Shown: positions 8,524-16,016 of the stretch, piece after piece
Layout of the letters: each line of letters opens with the position of its first letter
Numbering within the stretch: the stretch's first letter is position 1
IMG/VR virus record: IMGVR_UViG_3300031369_000001
Span: 38,615-102,614 of that record
DNA: 64,000 bases
DNA from: a virus
Reading direction: 5' to 3' (one strand)
The notes under the pieces: model-generated
Told to the model about the DNA's origin: nothing
The model's database searches: none
What the model saw: only the letters and a program-made list of their open reading frames with translations
Position numbers and translations under genes: made by a program

Positions 8524-11500
8524 ATGCCGTTAACTCCTGATCAAATATTAGAAATCCAAGATATAATTGAATTACATCATAATGCATTTATAGCTAATAC
8601 AATTGGTCATGATGCGTTACCTGATGAAGTAATTGATGAATTACGAGATAAAGGATTATTGAATAAAGAATCTAAAGACCTTATTAAGAAGATATATGAA
8701 TACGGTCAAGTGCTTGGTAAATTGAATAGTCCCCAAGCTTCACAGATGTCCTATAATAGATTTGAAGATTATATTCAAAAAAATCCACAACCGTTAACGC
8801 AAATGCAACAACGAGCTGTTCGTATGGCCCAAGTGAATGCCGGTCAGTATTGTATGGGATTAGGAAATATAATTGAAAAAGATACGGGAAGAACTTTAAT
8901 AGAAGCAGATCAAAGATTTAGAATTGCATATGAGGATAAAATAAAAAATCTTACTGCTTTAAATGCTGCAAGAAGAGAGAGTATTGAAAAGCTTAGAAGT
9001 GATTTAGGTTGGTCTACAGGGGATTGGGCTAGGGATATGAAACGAATTGCTGTAACTGAAATAATGTATTCAACGCAGCAAGGACAAGCGGATTACCTTA
9101 GAAAGAAATATGGAGAAGATGTTTTTGTTGCACGTATTCCTAATCCAGGGGCGTGTAAGCATTGTATTCGTTTACATATTGGTCCAGATGGGCAGCCTAG
9201 AATATTTAAATTATCTACTTTAGAGGAACATGGTAGTAACGTAGGACGAAAACAAAATGATTGGCAAGCTGTAGTTGGCCCAGTTCATCCTAATTGTGTA
9301 TGCAACATGATTAGTGTTCCAAAGGGATGGGGATTCAATGAAGAAGGAGACTTGCTTCCAGGAGGTAAGTTAGGGGAAATATATTATGAACCAGAAGAAT
9401 TAGAAAGGGCTTTAATTGAAGAAAATCTTTTTTATAAATCTTTAAAGGCTAAGGTTAATATAGTTTTCCAAGGAATTCCTATTGTTATTGAAACTCCAAA
9501 AGGAGATAAGCGAAAATGGATTAATGGAGATGGTTCGATAGGGGAAACCATTATGCAGGAAGCTTCTTATGGATTCGTAAAAAATACTACTTCTATGGAT
9601 GAAGAAGAATTAGATGTATTCGTTGGACCATTTAAAGATTCACCTGTAGTTTATATAATTGATCAAAAGAATCCGGATAATGAACTATATGATGAACAGA
9701 AATGTATGCTTGGTTTTCGAAATGAAGAACATGCATTAAATGTATATAGAATGAATTACGATAATCCAGATAAATTTATTTATGACTGTAGTTCGATGGA
9801 TATAGAAGCCTTTAAGAGATGGTGTGGGATAGGTATTATTCGAGAAGAAATATATAAAGCCTTATTCATAGGACCTAAAGGTGGTAAATGGGCAAATGCT
9901 GAACATACCATACCTTATCAAGATCCTAGTTTAGCAATGAGAAATAAAGCTAGTAATTTTTATGATGGATTGATTAGTTGGGTAAAGGATAATAAAGATA
10001 ATTTACAATTTGATTCAAATGGAAATGTTTATATACAGGCAAATCAATTTACAAATGATAAAAATTTATCGCATTTACATATACTGATTACTCCTAAAGG
10101 AGTTTTTAGAGGCAATGGTATTGGTAAAACTAGTGATGGGAAAGATGTATTAGTGTTAACTAATTTAAGAAATCCATATGATACTACTTATTTAGACACT
10201 AGAATAACTAGTAGAGTTATTATACACGAAATATCTCATTATCTTAATGCTGGATACGATAAAGTTCATAATATAGTAACTGAGCATGGTAAAGAATATT
10301 ATAATCAATCTGTCGAATTTGATGCATTTTGGAATGAAGGTGCTGGGGAATTGGAAAGATTTATTCGTAATTTTAAAGACACAAATCAACATCATATATT
10401 TGAAAGGATAGTAGGAAATTCTCCTGATTTTAAGTACTTTAATAGTAAAGTAAAATCTTTTTGGGATAAAACCTTTTTGAATAGTTTAACAGAAGCTAAT
10501 AAGAAAAAATTTGATAAAAGATTATATAGATTATGGGATGATTTAAAAAGCAATATCTATAAATCTAATTACGATTTATCCCCTGGTCCAGGTTCTGGAT
10601 TGAATTTCTTTTTAGGTACTAATGTAAATAAACCGAATAGTGGAGGAACTATTCGATATAAAGAAGTATTGGAATTAGGTAAAGAGGAATTAGAAAAACG
10701 TAAAAAGCAAAAAGGTAATAAAGGTATTTACGGGGATATAGAGGATTATCAATTTGGCGAAAACATTATACCGGTTAAAGAATTGATAATTCCTGAGACC
10801 GTAAAAGAGTCTAAGAAAGAAGCACGGAAGAAAAATAAGGATGTGAATAAATTTGTACTTACTAGAAGATTAAAATGGAAAAAAGGAAATGTAAATAATT
10901 TAAATAAATCATTGTTCATTGGTCCACGTGGAGGTAAATGGGCTGATTCAGAACATACTATACCTTGGAAAGAAGAAGTATCAACAAATGGTAAATTTGT
11001 TGATACTAACGATAGTGCTTTAAGTAACGTATTGGCGGAATTGTTGGGAAAAAATATTCATTTAGAAAAAGTTAGGGAAACAGATAAAGAGTTGTTTTAT
11101 AGAGGGGGTAAGGAGTTACTTATTGGTGCTAAGAAGCTAATTAATGCTTTAAAAAATAAAGGATTTAAGGTAGAAATAATTCCGCAAGGAAAGAACCTTC
11201 CTATAGTTGTTTTGAATAAGCCAATAAAAAAAGAACCAATAAAGAAAGAACCAATAAAGAAAGAACCAATAAAGAAAGAACCAATAAAGAAAGAACCAAT
11301 AAAGCTATCCAGTGATGAAGTTATAAAACAAGATAAAGTTTTAAAGGATAAAAAGATTTTTAACAAATTAAGTAGTGATTATGTTAATAGGATTAATAAT
11401 ATTTACAAAGTATTAAAAGACGATAAAGATTTTAAATACTTTGTAAAATCTATTGGTCATACTAATGTAAAAGATACTATTGAATACTTAATTAATAAAT

Positions 11501-12069
11501 GGAATGAGACAGGAAGTGACCATGATATACATTTAATTATTTTACAAAAAGCTGCGATGGATGAGTTTGGATTGGATAGTGGGACGATTAAACATTTTGA
11601 TAAGAAGTTATTAAATAAGGTACATAAAATACCTAAAACTGTTATGGGGGCAAGAAAATTTATAAGAGCGCAGTATAGTCTTACACAAGAATATCTAAAA
11701 AAACAGGGGATATCGGAAATTATTCTGTTTAGAGGAATGCAACTTAAAAAGATTAAAAGTGATGGTAGGTCTAAAGAGATTGAAGTTACTTCCCAACCTC
11801 TATCTTCTTGGTCTACTTCTTTTTCAGAGGCTAAAGATTTTTCTGTAAGGGGGGCAGTTGGTAGTTCTTCTTTTTCTAGTGTTTTATTGTCTAAAAAAGT
11901 TCCTATAGAACAAATATTTTCTATACCAAAGGTTGGTATAGGTGAAAGTGATGAACAAGAATGCGTTTTACTTGGAAATAAGAAAGATCCTGAAAAAGTG
12001 ATTTCTTTAGCTGCTGATTATCATTATATGTATAATATTAATGTAAAACAATTATATGGAGAAAAGTAA
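8524..12069 (+). CDS. Polyvalent MuF head protein: MuF / pyrophosphatase-like / peptidase-like / ADP-ribosyltransferase
   Basis: ATG 8524 preferred (AAGGGG upstream); a GTG at 8515 is the alternative. Numbering from 8524, residues about 140-280 are a MuF head-morphogenesis domain (ACKHC, VHPNCVC). About 310-430 resembles the InPase domain of polyvalent proteins (ETPKGDKRKWI, ELDVFVGP). A linker copy follows at about 446-467. About 480-780 holds HEISH at 568-572, a zinc-peptidase-like signature, with further acidic residues (EFDAFWNEGAGELE). A second linker lies near 798-819. KEPIK repeats follow, then an ADP-ribosyltransferase: R1070 (LFRGMQ), STS at 1097-1099, and E1144-x-E1146 (DEQEC). R-STS-ExE with two glutamates is typical of arginine-modifying ARTs. 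Family knowledge: MuF proteins with C-terminal toxins are packaged and injected. The target is unknown. Confidence 0.87.
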   Translation: MPLTPDQILEIQDIIELHHNAFIANTIGHDALPDEVIDELRDKGLLNKESKDLIKKIYEYGQVLGKLNSPQASQMSYNRFEDYIQKNPQPLTQMQQRAVRMAQVNAGQYCMGLGNIIEKDTGRTLIEADQRFRIAYEDKIKNLTALNAARRESIEKLRSDLGWSTGDWARDMKRIAVTEIMYSTQQGQADYLRKKYGEDVFVARIPNPGACKHCIRLHIGPDGQPRIFKLSTLEEHGSNVGRKQNDWQAVVGPVHPNCVCNMISVPKGWGFNEEGDLLPGGKLGEIYYEPEELERALIEENLFYKSLKAKVNIVFQGIPIVIETPKGDKRKWINGDGSIGETIMQEASYGFVKNTTSMDEEELDVFVGPFKDSPVVYIIDQKNPDNELYDEQKCMLGFRNEEHALNVYRMNYDNPDKFIYDCSSMDIEAFKRWCGIGIIREEIYKALFIGPKGGKWANAEHTIPYQDPSLAMRNKASNFYDGLISWVKDNKDNLQFDSNGNVYIQANQFTNDKNLSHLHILITPKGVFRGNGIGKTSDGKDVLVLTNLRNPYDTTYLDTRITSRVIIHEISHYLNAGYDKVHNIVTEHGKEYYNQSVEFDAFWNEGAGELERFIRNFKDTNQHHIFERIVGNSPDFKYFNSKVKSFWDKTFLNSLTEANKKKFDKRLYRLWDDLKSNIYKSNYDLSPGPGSGLNFFLGTNVNKPNSGGTIRYKEVLELGKEELEKRKKQKGNKGIYGDIEDYQFGENIIPVKELIIPETVKESKKEARKKNKDVNKFVLTRRLKWKKGNVNNLNKSLFIGPRGGKWADSEHTIPWKEEVSTNGKFVDTNDSALSNVLAELLGKNIHLEKVRETDKELFYRGGKELLIGAKKLINALKNKGFKVEIIPQGKNLPIVVLNKPIKKEPIKKEPIKKEPIKKEPIKKEPIKLSSDEVIKQDKVLKDKKIFNKLSSDYVNRINNIYKVLKDDKDFKYFVKSIGHTNVKDTIEYLINKWNETGSDHDIHLIILQKAAMDEFGLDSGTIKHFDKKLLNKVHKIPKTVMGARKFIRAQYSLTQEYLKKQGISEIILFRGMQLKKIKSDGRSKEIEVTSQPLSSWSTSFSEAKDFSVRGAVGSSSFSSVLLSKKVPIEQIFSIPKVGIGESDEQECVLLGNKKDPEKVISLAADYHYMYNINVKQLYGEK
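9851..9923 (+). repeat. Shared linker cassette, copy 3 (73-bp perfect direct repeat)
   Basis: Identical at all 73 positions to 5418-5490. Separates the pyrophosphatase-like from the peptidase-like domain. Confidence 0.95.
10915..10980 (+). repeat. Shared linker cassette, copy 4 (type A)
   Basis: Encodes FIGPRGGKWADSEHTIPW plus KEEV, between the peptidase-like region and the KEPIK/ADP-ribosyltransferase region. 63 of 66 bases match copy 1. Confidence 0.9.
11221..11304 (+). repeat. 15-bp tandem repeat coding (PIKKE)n
   Basis: CCAATAAAR begins every 15 bases at 11221, 11236, 11251, 11266, 11281 and 11296, coding PIKKE units. It forms a charged spacer before the ADP-ribosyltransferase part. Copy number could change by slippage without loss of frame. 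Confidence 0.95.
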
Positions 12070-12284
12070 TGGTAATTAATATTGATGAAGATTTAATAAA
12101 TTCTGATTGGTTAAAAAGTAAATGGAATTTACCTCCATATAAAAGCTTTAAATTTATGGAGATATTGCATAGAGATAAAAAATCTTTAGATCAGTTTAAG
12201 CAATTACCTGTATATAAATGGGCAGTTAAAAATGGATTAATTAAAGATGATGAATGGACAGGTAGTGTAAATGAAGTGCCCTAA
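12069..12284 (+). CDS. Hypothetical protein, 71 aa
   Basis: ATG overlaps the stop of the MuF polyvalent gene (TAATGG). Mostly helical and Trp/Lys-rich (LKSKWNLPPYKSFKFMEILH). Directly coupled to a gene with a C-terminal ADP-ribosyltransferase, so an immunity or chaperone partner is conceivable, but nothing in the sequence shows it. The last 14 bases overlap the next gene. Confidence 0.6.
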   Translation: MVINIDEDLINSDWLKSKWNLPPYKSFKFMEILHRDKKSLDQFKQLPVYKWAVKNGLIKDDEWTGSVNEVP

Positions 12285-12471
12285 TTGTCGTAATCAAATA
12301 ATCCAAAGAACTGATGATGGATTTAAATTACACGTAAAGGGGAGGATTATTTGGAAAGGAGATATATGTGAATCTAAATGTTATTGGTGTGGCGAACCCA
12401 TTAAAGTGGCGTTGCCAGTTGATTTATCCAAAGCTATTAGGGGGAAAGAGCGTTATGTCATTAAGCGCTAA
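12271..12471 (+). CDS. Zinc-ribbon protein, 66 aa
   Basis: Begins MKCPNCRNQI and carries a second pair, CYWCGE, near residues 37-40: a CxxC...CxxC zinc ribbon. The remainder is basic. Such ribbons next to MuF genes occur in many phages; Mu's Com is a similar-looking protein, but identity with it is not claimed. The gene ends convergently with the minus-strand cluster, with the two stops overlapping by 4 bp and no terminator between them. Confidence 0.65.
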   Translation: MKCPNCRNQIIQRTDDGFKLHVKGRIIWKGDICESKCYWCGEPIKVALPVDLSKAIRGKERYVIKR

Positions 12472-12782
12472 TTGATTAGATATGTAGCGTCTCCCATCTC
12501 ATACGTTAAAATGAATTGTAGTACGGCGGCTTCAGTGTTAAATTGATTATATAGTTCTTTAACGCTACTTTGATTGTCAATTTGGCTTTTAATCTCCATT
12601 AAACTATTTTCGTGGTAAAATGAAGAAATGAATGTATGTGGGAGTCTATATCCAATACCTAAGTATAGTGTATGGATACAAAATAGATATAGCAAATCTT
12701 CATTTGACAGATAGATTCCTTCTTCTAAATCTTTCATGAGTTTTCGTGCTTTTTCGATTGACGATATTTTTTTATTTTTCAT
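12468..12782 (-). CDS. Hypothetical protein, 104 aa
   Basis: Last gene of a six-gene leftward cluster. ATG at 12782 is preceded on its strand by TGGAGGCC, a good SD. Helical protein (SSIEKARKLMKDLEEG), no motif recognised. It overlaps the upstream gene by 11 bp. Confidence 0.6.
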   Translation of the reverse strand: MKNKKISSIEKARKLMKDLEEGIYLSNEDLLYLFCIHTLYLGIGYRLPHTFISSFYHENSLMEIKSQIDNQSSVKELYNQFNTEAAVLQFILTYEMGDATYLIN

Positions 12783-13020
12783 TTTTGGCCTCCATATTTG
12801 TTTTTAGGTTGTTTATATTCCATTGTTGTTCCGTTTCCCTTCTCATTTTATCTATTTCTTCTGAATAGATAACTTTGAAAATTGTTTCTTTTGATTCATA
12901 TTCGTTTAGCCCCATACAGGCAGGGCACCGAATTATCCATTTACACGTTAAATCCTTATGGTTCGCCCACAAGTATGAAAATGGAGGTTTGTTGTGCTTT
13001 TTACAGTTATTCAGTTTCAT
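12772..13020 (-). CDS. Lar-like small zinc protein, 82 aa
   Basis: Cysteines near the N-terminus (NNCKKH), then CKWIIRCPACMG, and a C-terminal helix with EQQWN. This spacing (Cys motif, W.I.CPxC, helix ending in WN) resembles the restriction-alleviation (Lar) zinc-finger family seen in phages. The next gene upstream has the same plan, so the two may be duplicates. Family role: small early proteins, in Rac prophage linked to modulation of type I restriction. Function here is inferred from layout only. Confidence 0.55.
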   Translation of the reverse strand: MKLNNCKKHNKPPFSYLWANHKDLTCKWIIRCPACMGLNEYESKETIFKVIYSEEIDKMRRETEQQWNINNLKTNMEAKNEK

Positions 13021-13246
13021 AGCTCATATTATTCCAAAAAAAGATAACACGATCTACATCTTCTTTATGATTACTAAATATTTCTGAATAATTTGTGTAT
13101 TGGAAATATTCTTTAATTGATATAGATGGTCCACGCATTAAGCACGACGGACATATTACGAATATATTTGTGCATGCTGGATTGATTATTTGGTAATCTA
13201 ATACTGGGTCGCTTTGACAAAATTGACATCTATTTATTTTTTTCAT
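13007..13246 (-). CDS. Lar-like zinc-finger protein, 79 aa
   Basis: MKKINRCQFCQSDP opens with CxxC, followed by FVICPSCLMRGP and a C-terminal RVIFFWNNM. This is the usual Lar_restr_allev pattern (CxFCxxxP ... CxxCxxxGP ... WN). A clean two-knuckle zinc fold is likely. Its start is preceded on its strand by AAGGAGT. Possible role in protecting phage DNA from host restriction; not demonstrable here. Confidence 0.65.
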   Translation of the reverse strand: MKKINRCQFCQSDPVLDYQIINPACTNIFVICPSCLMRGPSISIKEYFQYTNYSEIFSNHKEDVDRVIFFWNNMSYETE

Positions 13247-13249
13247 GAA

Positions 13250-13600
13250 TTACTCCTTATAATTTGGAAAATAATATTCGTCTTCTTCTCCTTGCGGATA
13301 AAAATCTGCGAAAGGTCTTCGATTGCCATTTTTTAGGGTGTTTTTTAGACACAATTTAATGTCTGCTATTCGATCGCATAGTGAATAGATATATGTAAAA
13401 TCATAGAATTGTTGTTTTGTTAATCCGTTTTGCAATTCATTTTTGTTTCGACAAGGTGGTATTCCCCAATCTCCATACAAACAACGATCACTTAGCCTAT
13501 ATGCGCGAATTATCTCTTCGAGGCATTCTATGTATTCTCCTGCTAAAAAAAGAATACCCGCCCCTTTTATCGTTTCTTCTAGATCGTTTAGTTTAGTCAT
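13250..13600 (-). CDS. Hypothetical protein, 116 aa
   Basis: Starts MTKLNDLEETIKGAG; GAGAAGCAGG on its strand is a modest SD inside the upstream gene, which it overlaps by 8 bp. Helical, with scattered cysteines (CLYGDWGIPPC) and an acidic, aromatic C-terminus (EEDEYYFPN). Not recognised. Confidence 0.6.
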   Translation of the reverse strand: MTKLNDLEETIKGAGILFLAGEYIECLEEIIRAYRLSDRCLYGDWGIPPCRNKNELQNGLTKQQFYDFTYIYSLCDRIADIKLCLKNTLKNGNRRPFADFYPQGEEDEYYFPNYKE

Positions 13601-13862
13601 TTACCTGCTTCTCCTTGAAAAATGTTTTGATTTGGTTTTGGATTTGTTTACGATATTGTCCCCATGAATGGAAACAACCGTTTGCCCATTTTCTATTGGT
13701 AACTAGGTTGTCAATTATTATATTGGGATACGATCCTTTTTTTGGCCTACGGTTACTATATAGGACCATTTGATCTTTATAGATAACTGTATATCGATAT
13801 CTTTCTATATCTGGTGCCAGTAAGACATCGTATATGATGTCATTCATTGATCTTCTAGACAT
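13593..13862 (-). CDS. Hypothetical protein, 89 aa
   Basis: The start at 13862 (MSRRSMNDIIY) is chosen because AAGGA lies ten bases upstream and it clears the stop of the preceding gene; an in-frame codon at 13919 would overlap that gene. Basic, aromatic-rich protein (CFHSWGQYRKQIQNQIK). No family recognised. Confidence 0.6.
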   Translation of the reverse strand: MSRRSMNDIIYDVLLAPDIERYRYTVIYKDQMVLYSNRRPKKGSYPNIIIDNLVTNRKWANGCFHSWGQYRKQIQNQIKTFFKEKQVND

Positions 13863-13875
13863 GATTGTTTTGTCC

Positions 13876-14109
13876 TTATTTTGGGATATTGAATTTAATG
13901 TAATCTTTATGAAATACACCTACACTATACCGTAAACTATCTAATGCTCGTTGGTAGGAAAGATCATAATTTGCTGGACGTATATTACTAGTGTCATATA
14001 GGTATATAGCGTCTGCTAATGCTATTCTGGCAGATGATTCCATTTCTGGGAGCATTGCGATATGTTTTCGACAGGCGATGAATAATTTTTGTATATTACG
14101 TTTTTTCAT
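13876..14109 (-). CDS. Hypothetical protein, 77 aa, first gene of leftward cluster
   Basis: Start at 14109 (MKKRNIQKLF) has AAGGAGG at ideal distance on its strand. A longer version from 14154 would run through the SD and through the sigma-54-like promoter, so it is rejected. The basic helical N-terminus could bind nucleic acid, but no motif is certain. It is the gene nearest the leftward sigma-54-like promoter; the predicted transcript start lies only about 18 bases before the ATG. Confidence 0.65.
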   Translation of the reverse strand: MKKRNIQKLFIACRKHIAMLPEMESSARIALADAIYLYDTSNIRPANYDLSYQRALDSLRYSVGVFHKDYIKFNIPK

Positions 14110-14137
14110 TTTAATGGCCTCCTTACCTATAAACCTA

Positions 14138-14153
14138 TGCGAATAGTGTGCCA
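14138..14153 (-). promoter_or_regulatory. Leftward sigma-54-type promoter
   Basis: On the minus strand TGGCAC-ACTAT-TCGCA: GG (14152-14151) and GC (14140-14139) are exactly 12 apart, as required for -24/-12 elements. One base departs from TTGCA. Predicted start near 14127, just upstream of the SD of the leftward gene. Confidence 0.7.
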
Positions 14154-14155
14154 AA

Positions 14156-14440
14156 AATTAAAAGTATTGATATGTTTAGGTTTTATTAAAAAGTGGTATT
14201 AGTGTCTAAAAGTTCAAAAATAGAAGTTTTAGGTAAAAGCTAATGATTTTAAGTACTTAACTTTTTATATACTATTACTTTTTTGCGTATTTCTATATAA
14301 AATATGCATAGTTTATTAAATGGTTGTTTTACTTAAGTTTCTAGTGGTAAAATCTTAAAAATGTGGTTTAGCTATGCAAAGTTTTCATAAAGCATTTAAC
14401 TCCTATATTTATAAGTATTTGAATTTGTTAGATTTAAATA
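14156..14440. promoter_or_regulatory. Divergent control region between two sigma-54-type promoters
   Basis: About 285 bases without a gene, very AT-rich. It contains a perfect 12-bp palindrome TTAAGTACTTAA (14249-14260) and a related 8-bp palindrome ACTTAAGT (14331-14338), which could be sites for an enhancer-binding activator serving both promoters. No open frame with a ribosome site is visible. Confidence 0.5.
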
Positions 14441-14442
14441 TT

Positions 14443-14458
14443 TGGCACACCGTTTGCA
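14443..14458 (+). promoter_or_regulatory. Rightward sigma-54-type promoter
   Basis: TGGCAC-ACCGT-TTGCA is a full match to the -24/-12 consensus, with GG (14444-14445) and GC (14456-14457) 12 apart. Predicted start near 14469, giving a leader of about 44 bases to the ATG at 14513. The first eight bases (TGGCACAC) are shared with the leftward promoter. Confidence 0.8.
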
Positions 14459-14512
14459 TTACCTTAGGGGTAGGAATGCGAAAAGCCGCAGCAAAGATAA
14501 AGGAGATATAAG

Positions 14513-14806
14513 ATGGTAAAATTAATACAGGACAATCTTTGGTTTTGTGACGACTGTTATATCGTGGCTGAAACAGGAGACACGTCATCTTTTGACTATT
14601 ATTACGGGCCTAAGGCGGAAGATAGAATACAAGAGATAGAGAAAGAATTATCTCTTTACGAAAAAGAAGGCCACATTGTTTCGGATAATGACTCTGAAAC
14701 GGGTGAAGGTATTGAAGAATTCTCGCATCGATACTGTGATTGTTGTGGCACAGGATTGGCAGGGGGACGGCACCGTATGGTATTATTGGGGAATAACAAA
14801 CAATAG
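14513..14806 (+). CDS. Small zinc-binding protein, 97 aa
   Basis: FCDDCY near residue 11-16 and CDCCGTGLAGGRH near the C-terminus give two Cys pairs, the second being a signature common to small phage proteins of unknown role. The middle is acidic and helical (EDRIQEIEKELSLYEKEG). First gene downstream of the rightward sigma-54-type promoter; AAAGGAGAT is the SD. Probably an early regulatory or host-takeover protein; function inferred only from position. Confidence 0.7.
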   Translation: MVKLIQDNLWFCDDCYIVAETGDTSSFDYYYGPKAEDRIQEIEKELSLYEKEGHIVSDNDSETGEGIEEFSHRYCDCCGTGLAGGRHRMVLLGNNKQ

Positions 14807-14824
14807 GAAAAGAAAGGAAAGAAA

Positions 14825-15592
14825 ATGACACCTCACGACAAAGTTGTTGAAATGTGCGGAAATTTTGACGAAAAATCAAAAGAAGATTTGGCCATCAGAG
14901 CCGAACGACAACGGGAACGAGCTAACAAATGGATGGAACGTTATTTTCTCCTACGTGCAACATTAGAGCGTCAATTGGTTGAGCAAAAAAATGACGGTGA
15001 ATTGCGCATAGCAGCTGCGATAGATGAATTGCAAAAAGGTGGTGAAAAATTTAACATTGAAATTGAGAAAATTAGAAAAGAGCTTTTTGCTGCTAGGCAA
15101 GAAACGCGCAAAATACGTGGGGAAAAAATTGAGGCTTATGAAAATGGGTGTAAAGAGGGATTTAAGCGGGCTCAAGAAAAATTTGCGCGTGAAATACGTA
15201 TCGGTAAACGAGAAATCGCTCGTCAACGTAAAGAGCGTATTAGAATCAAAATCCATGCATTGTTGTGGGAGAGTGTCACTGGTATAGATGCTAATGGCGA
15301 TTTAATTGACTGGGTTCGGCGTGCCATTAAGCGTCAAATTGACGCTCCAAATCATGTCGATGTTGTTGTTATTGAGGGTTCAAAAAAGCGAGAGAATAGT
15401 CAGCCAAAATTAGTCGGCAATTCAGGTTATTCCACAACCCCCTCGGGAAAAACAATCGTGAATTATCCAGGCGCATATGGCTGGAGTACAGTGTATCATC
15501 GCTCAACAGAACGAGTAGAAGTTGGGCGTAACTGGATTCGTAAAAATATTTATTATCTCGCAAAGTCTGAGGCGGAGATGAAGATAAAGTAA
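14825..15592 (+). CDS. Coiled-coil basic protein, 255 aa
   Basis: Residues about 15-145 form a long, highly charged coiled coil (RAERQRERANKWMERY, then KFNIEIEKIRKELFAARQE). The C-terminal 80 residues are globular with aromatic and glycine residues (YPGAYGWSTVYHRS). SD AAAGGAAAG. Codon choice is less AT-biased than its neighbours. No family recognised; length and coil content would suit a structural or nucleoid-binding early protein. Confidence 0.65.
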   Translation: MTPHDKVVEMCGNFDEKSKEDLAIRAERQRERANKWMERYFLLRATLERQLVEQKNDGELRIAAAIDELQKGGEKFNIEIEKIRKELFAARQETRKIRGEKIEAYENGCKEGFKRAQEKFAREIRIGKREIARQRKERIRIKIHALLWESVTGIDANGDLIDWVRRAIKRQIDAPNHVDVVVIEGSKKRENSQPKLVGNSGYSTTPSGKTIVNYPGAYGWSTVYHRSTERVEVGRNWIRKNIYYLAKSEAEMKIK

Positions 15593-15607
15593 TTTTTGTT
15601 TTCGGTA

Positions 15608-15652
15608 CTACACACAAAATTATTTGTGTGTAGGATCGAGCACAAAAGCTCG
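15608..15652 (+). promoter_or_regulatory. Tandem stem-loops in intergenic leader
   Basis: A perfect 11-bp stem (CTACACACAAA / TTTGTGTGTAG) with an ATTA tetraloop at 15608-15633 is followed at once by a 5-bp stem (CGAGC / GCTCG, loop ACAAAA) at 15637-15652. No U-run follows, so this is not a classic terminator. It precedes the SD of the next gene by about ten bases; processing or translation control is likelier. Confidence 0.7.
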
Positions 15653-15671
15653 TAAGAAAAGGGGGATTTAA

Positions 15672-16016
15672 ATGGAAAAAAGAATGACATTGGAAGAAAA
15701 AATCAAAGAAATACAAGGTAAAGTTGATAGTAGTGCGCGGGTTTTGGCGTTTCAACGTGCTAAAACAAAAGCTAGTATGTATCAATACAAAGTCCAAGTT
15801 CCTTATACAATTATTACACAAAATGATCCTTTTGCTATTGCACAAGCGCTTAGATTGCACACAATGCAAGAAGTAATTTCTCTTGAATCTTTGTATGCAT
15901 CTAGACCACATCATTTTGTTCAAATAATTACGGATAGGGCCAAATTAGCAGATCAAATAGAGAAATGTGTTTCTGTAAAAGAGGCTCGCAAACTATTGAT
16001 GGACAATTATACGTAG
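15672..16016 (+). CDS. Hypothetical protein, 114 aa
   Basis: Starts MEKRMTLEEKIKEIQG after SD AAAAGGGGG. Helical throughout, with a ferredoxin-like mix in the centre (YKVQVPYTIITQNDP). No motif recognised. Preceded by the two hairpins at 15608-15652, which may set its expression. Confidence 0.6.
   Translation: MEKRMTLEEKIKEIQGKVDSSARVLAFQRAKTKASMYQYKVQVPYTIITQNDPFAIAQALRLHTMQEVISLESLYASRPHHFVQIITDRAKLADQIEKCVSVKEARKLLMDNYT

Noticed and set aside
14744-14765. TGGCAC...TGGCA sequence resembling a third sigma-54 promoter
   Set aside because: Lies inside the CDCCGTGLAGG coding motif and lacks TTGC at the right spacing.
15369-15923. Minus-strand frame of 184 codons
   Set aside because: Spans two plus-strand genes and the hairpins between them; no SD and unusual composition.
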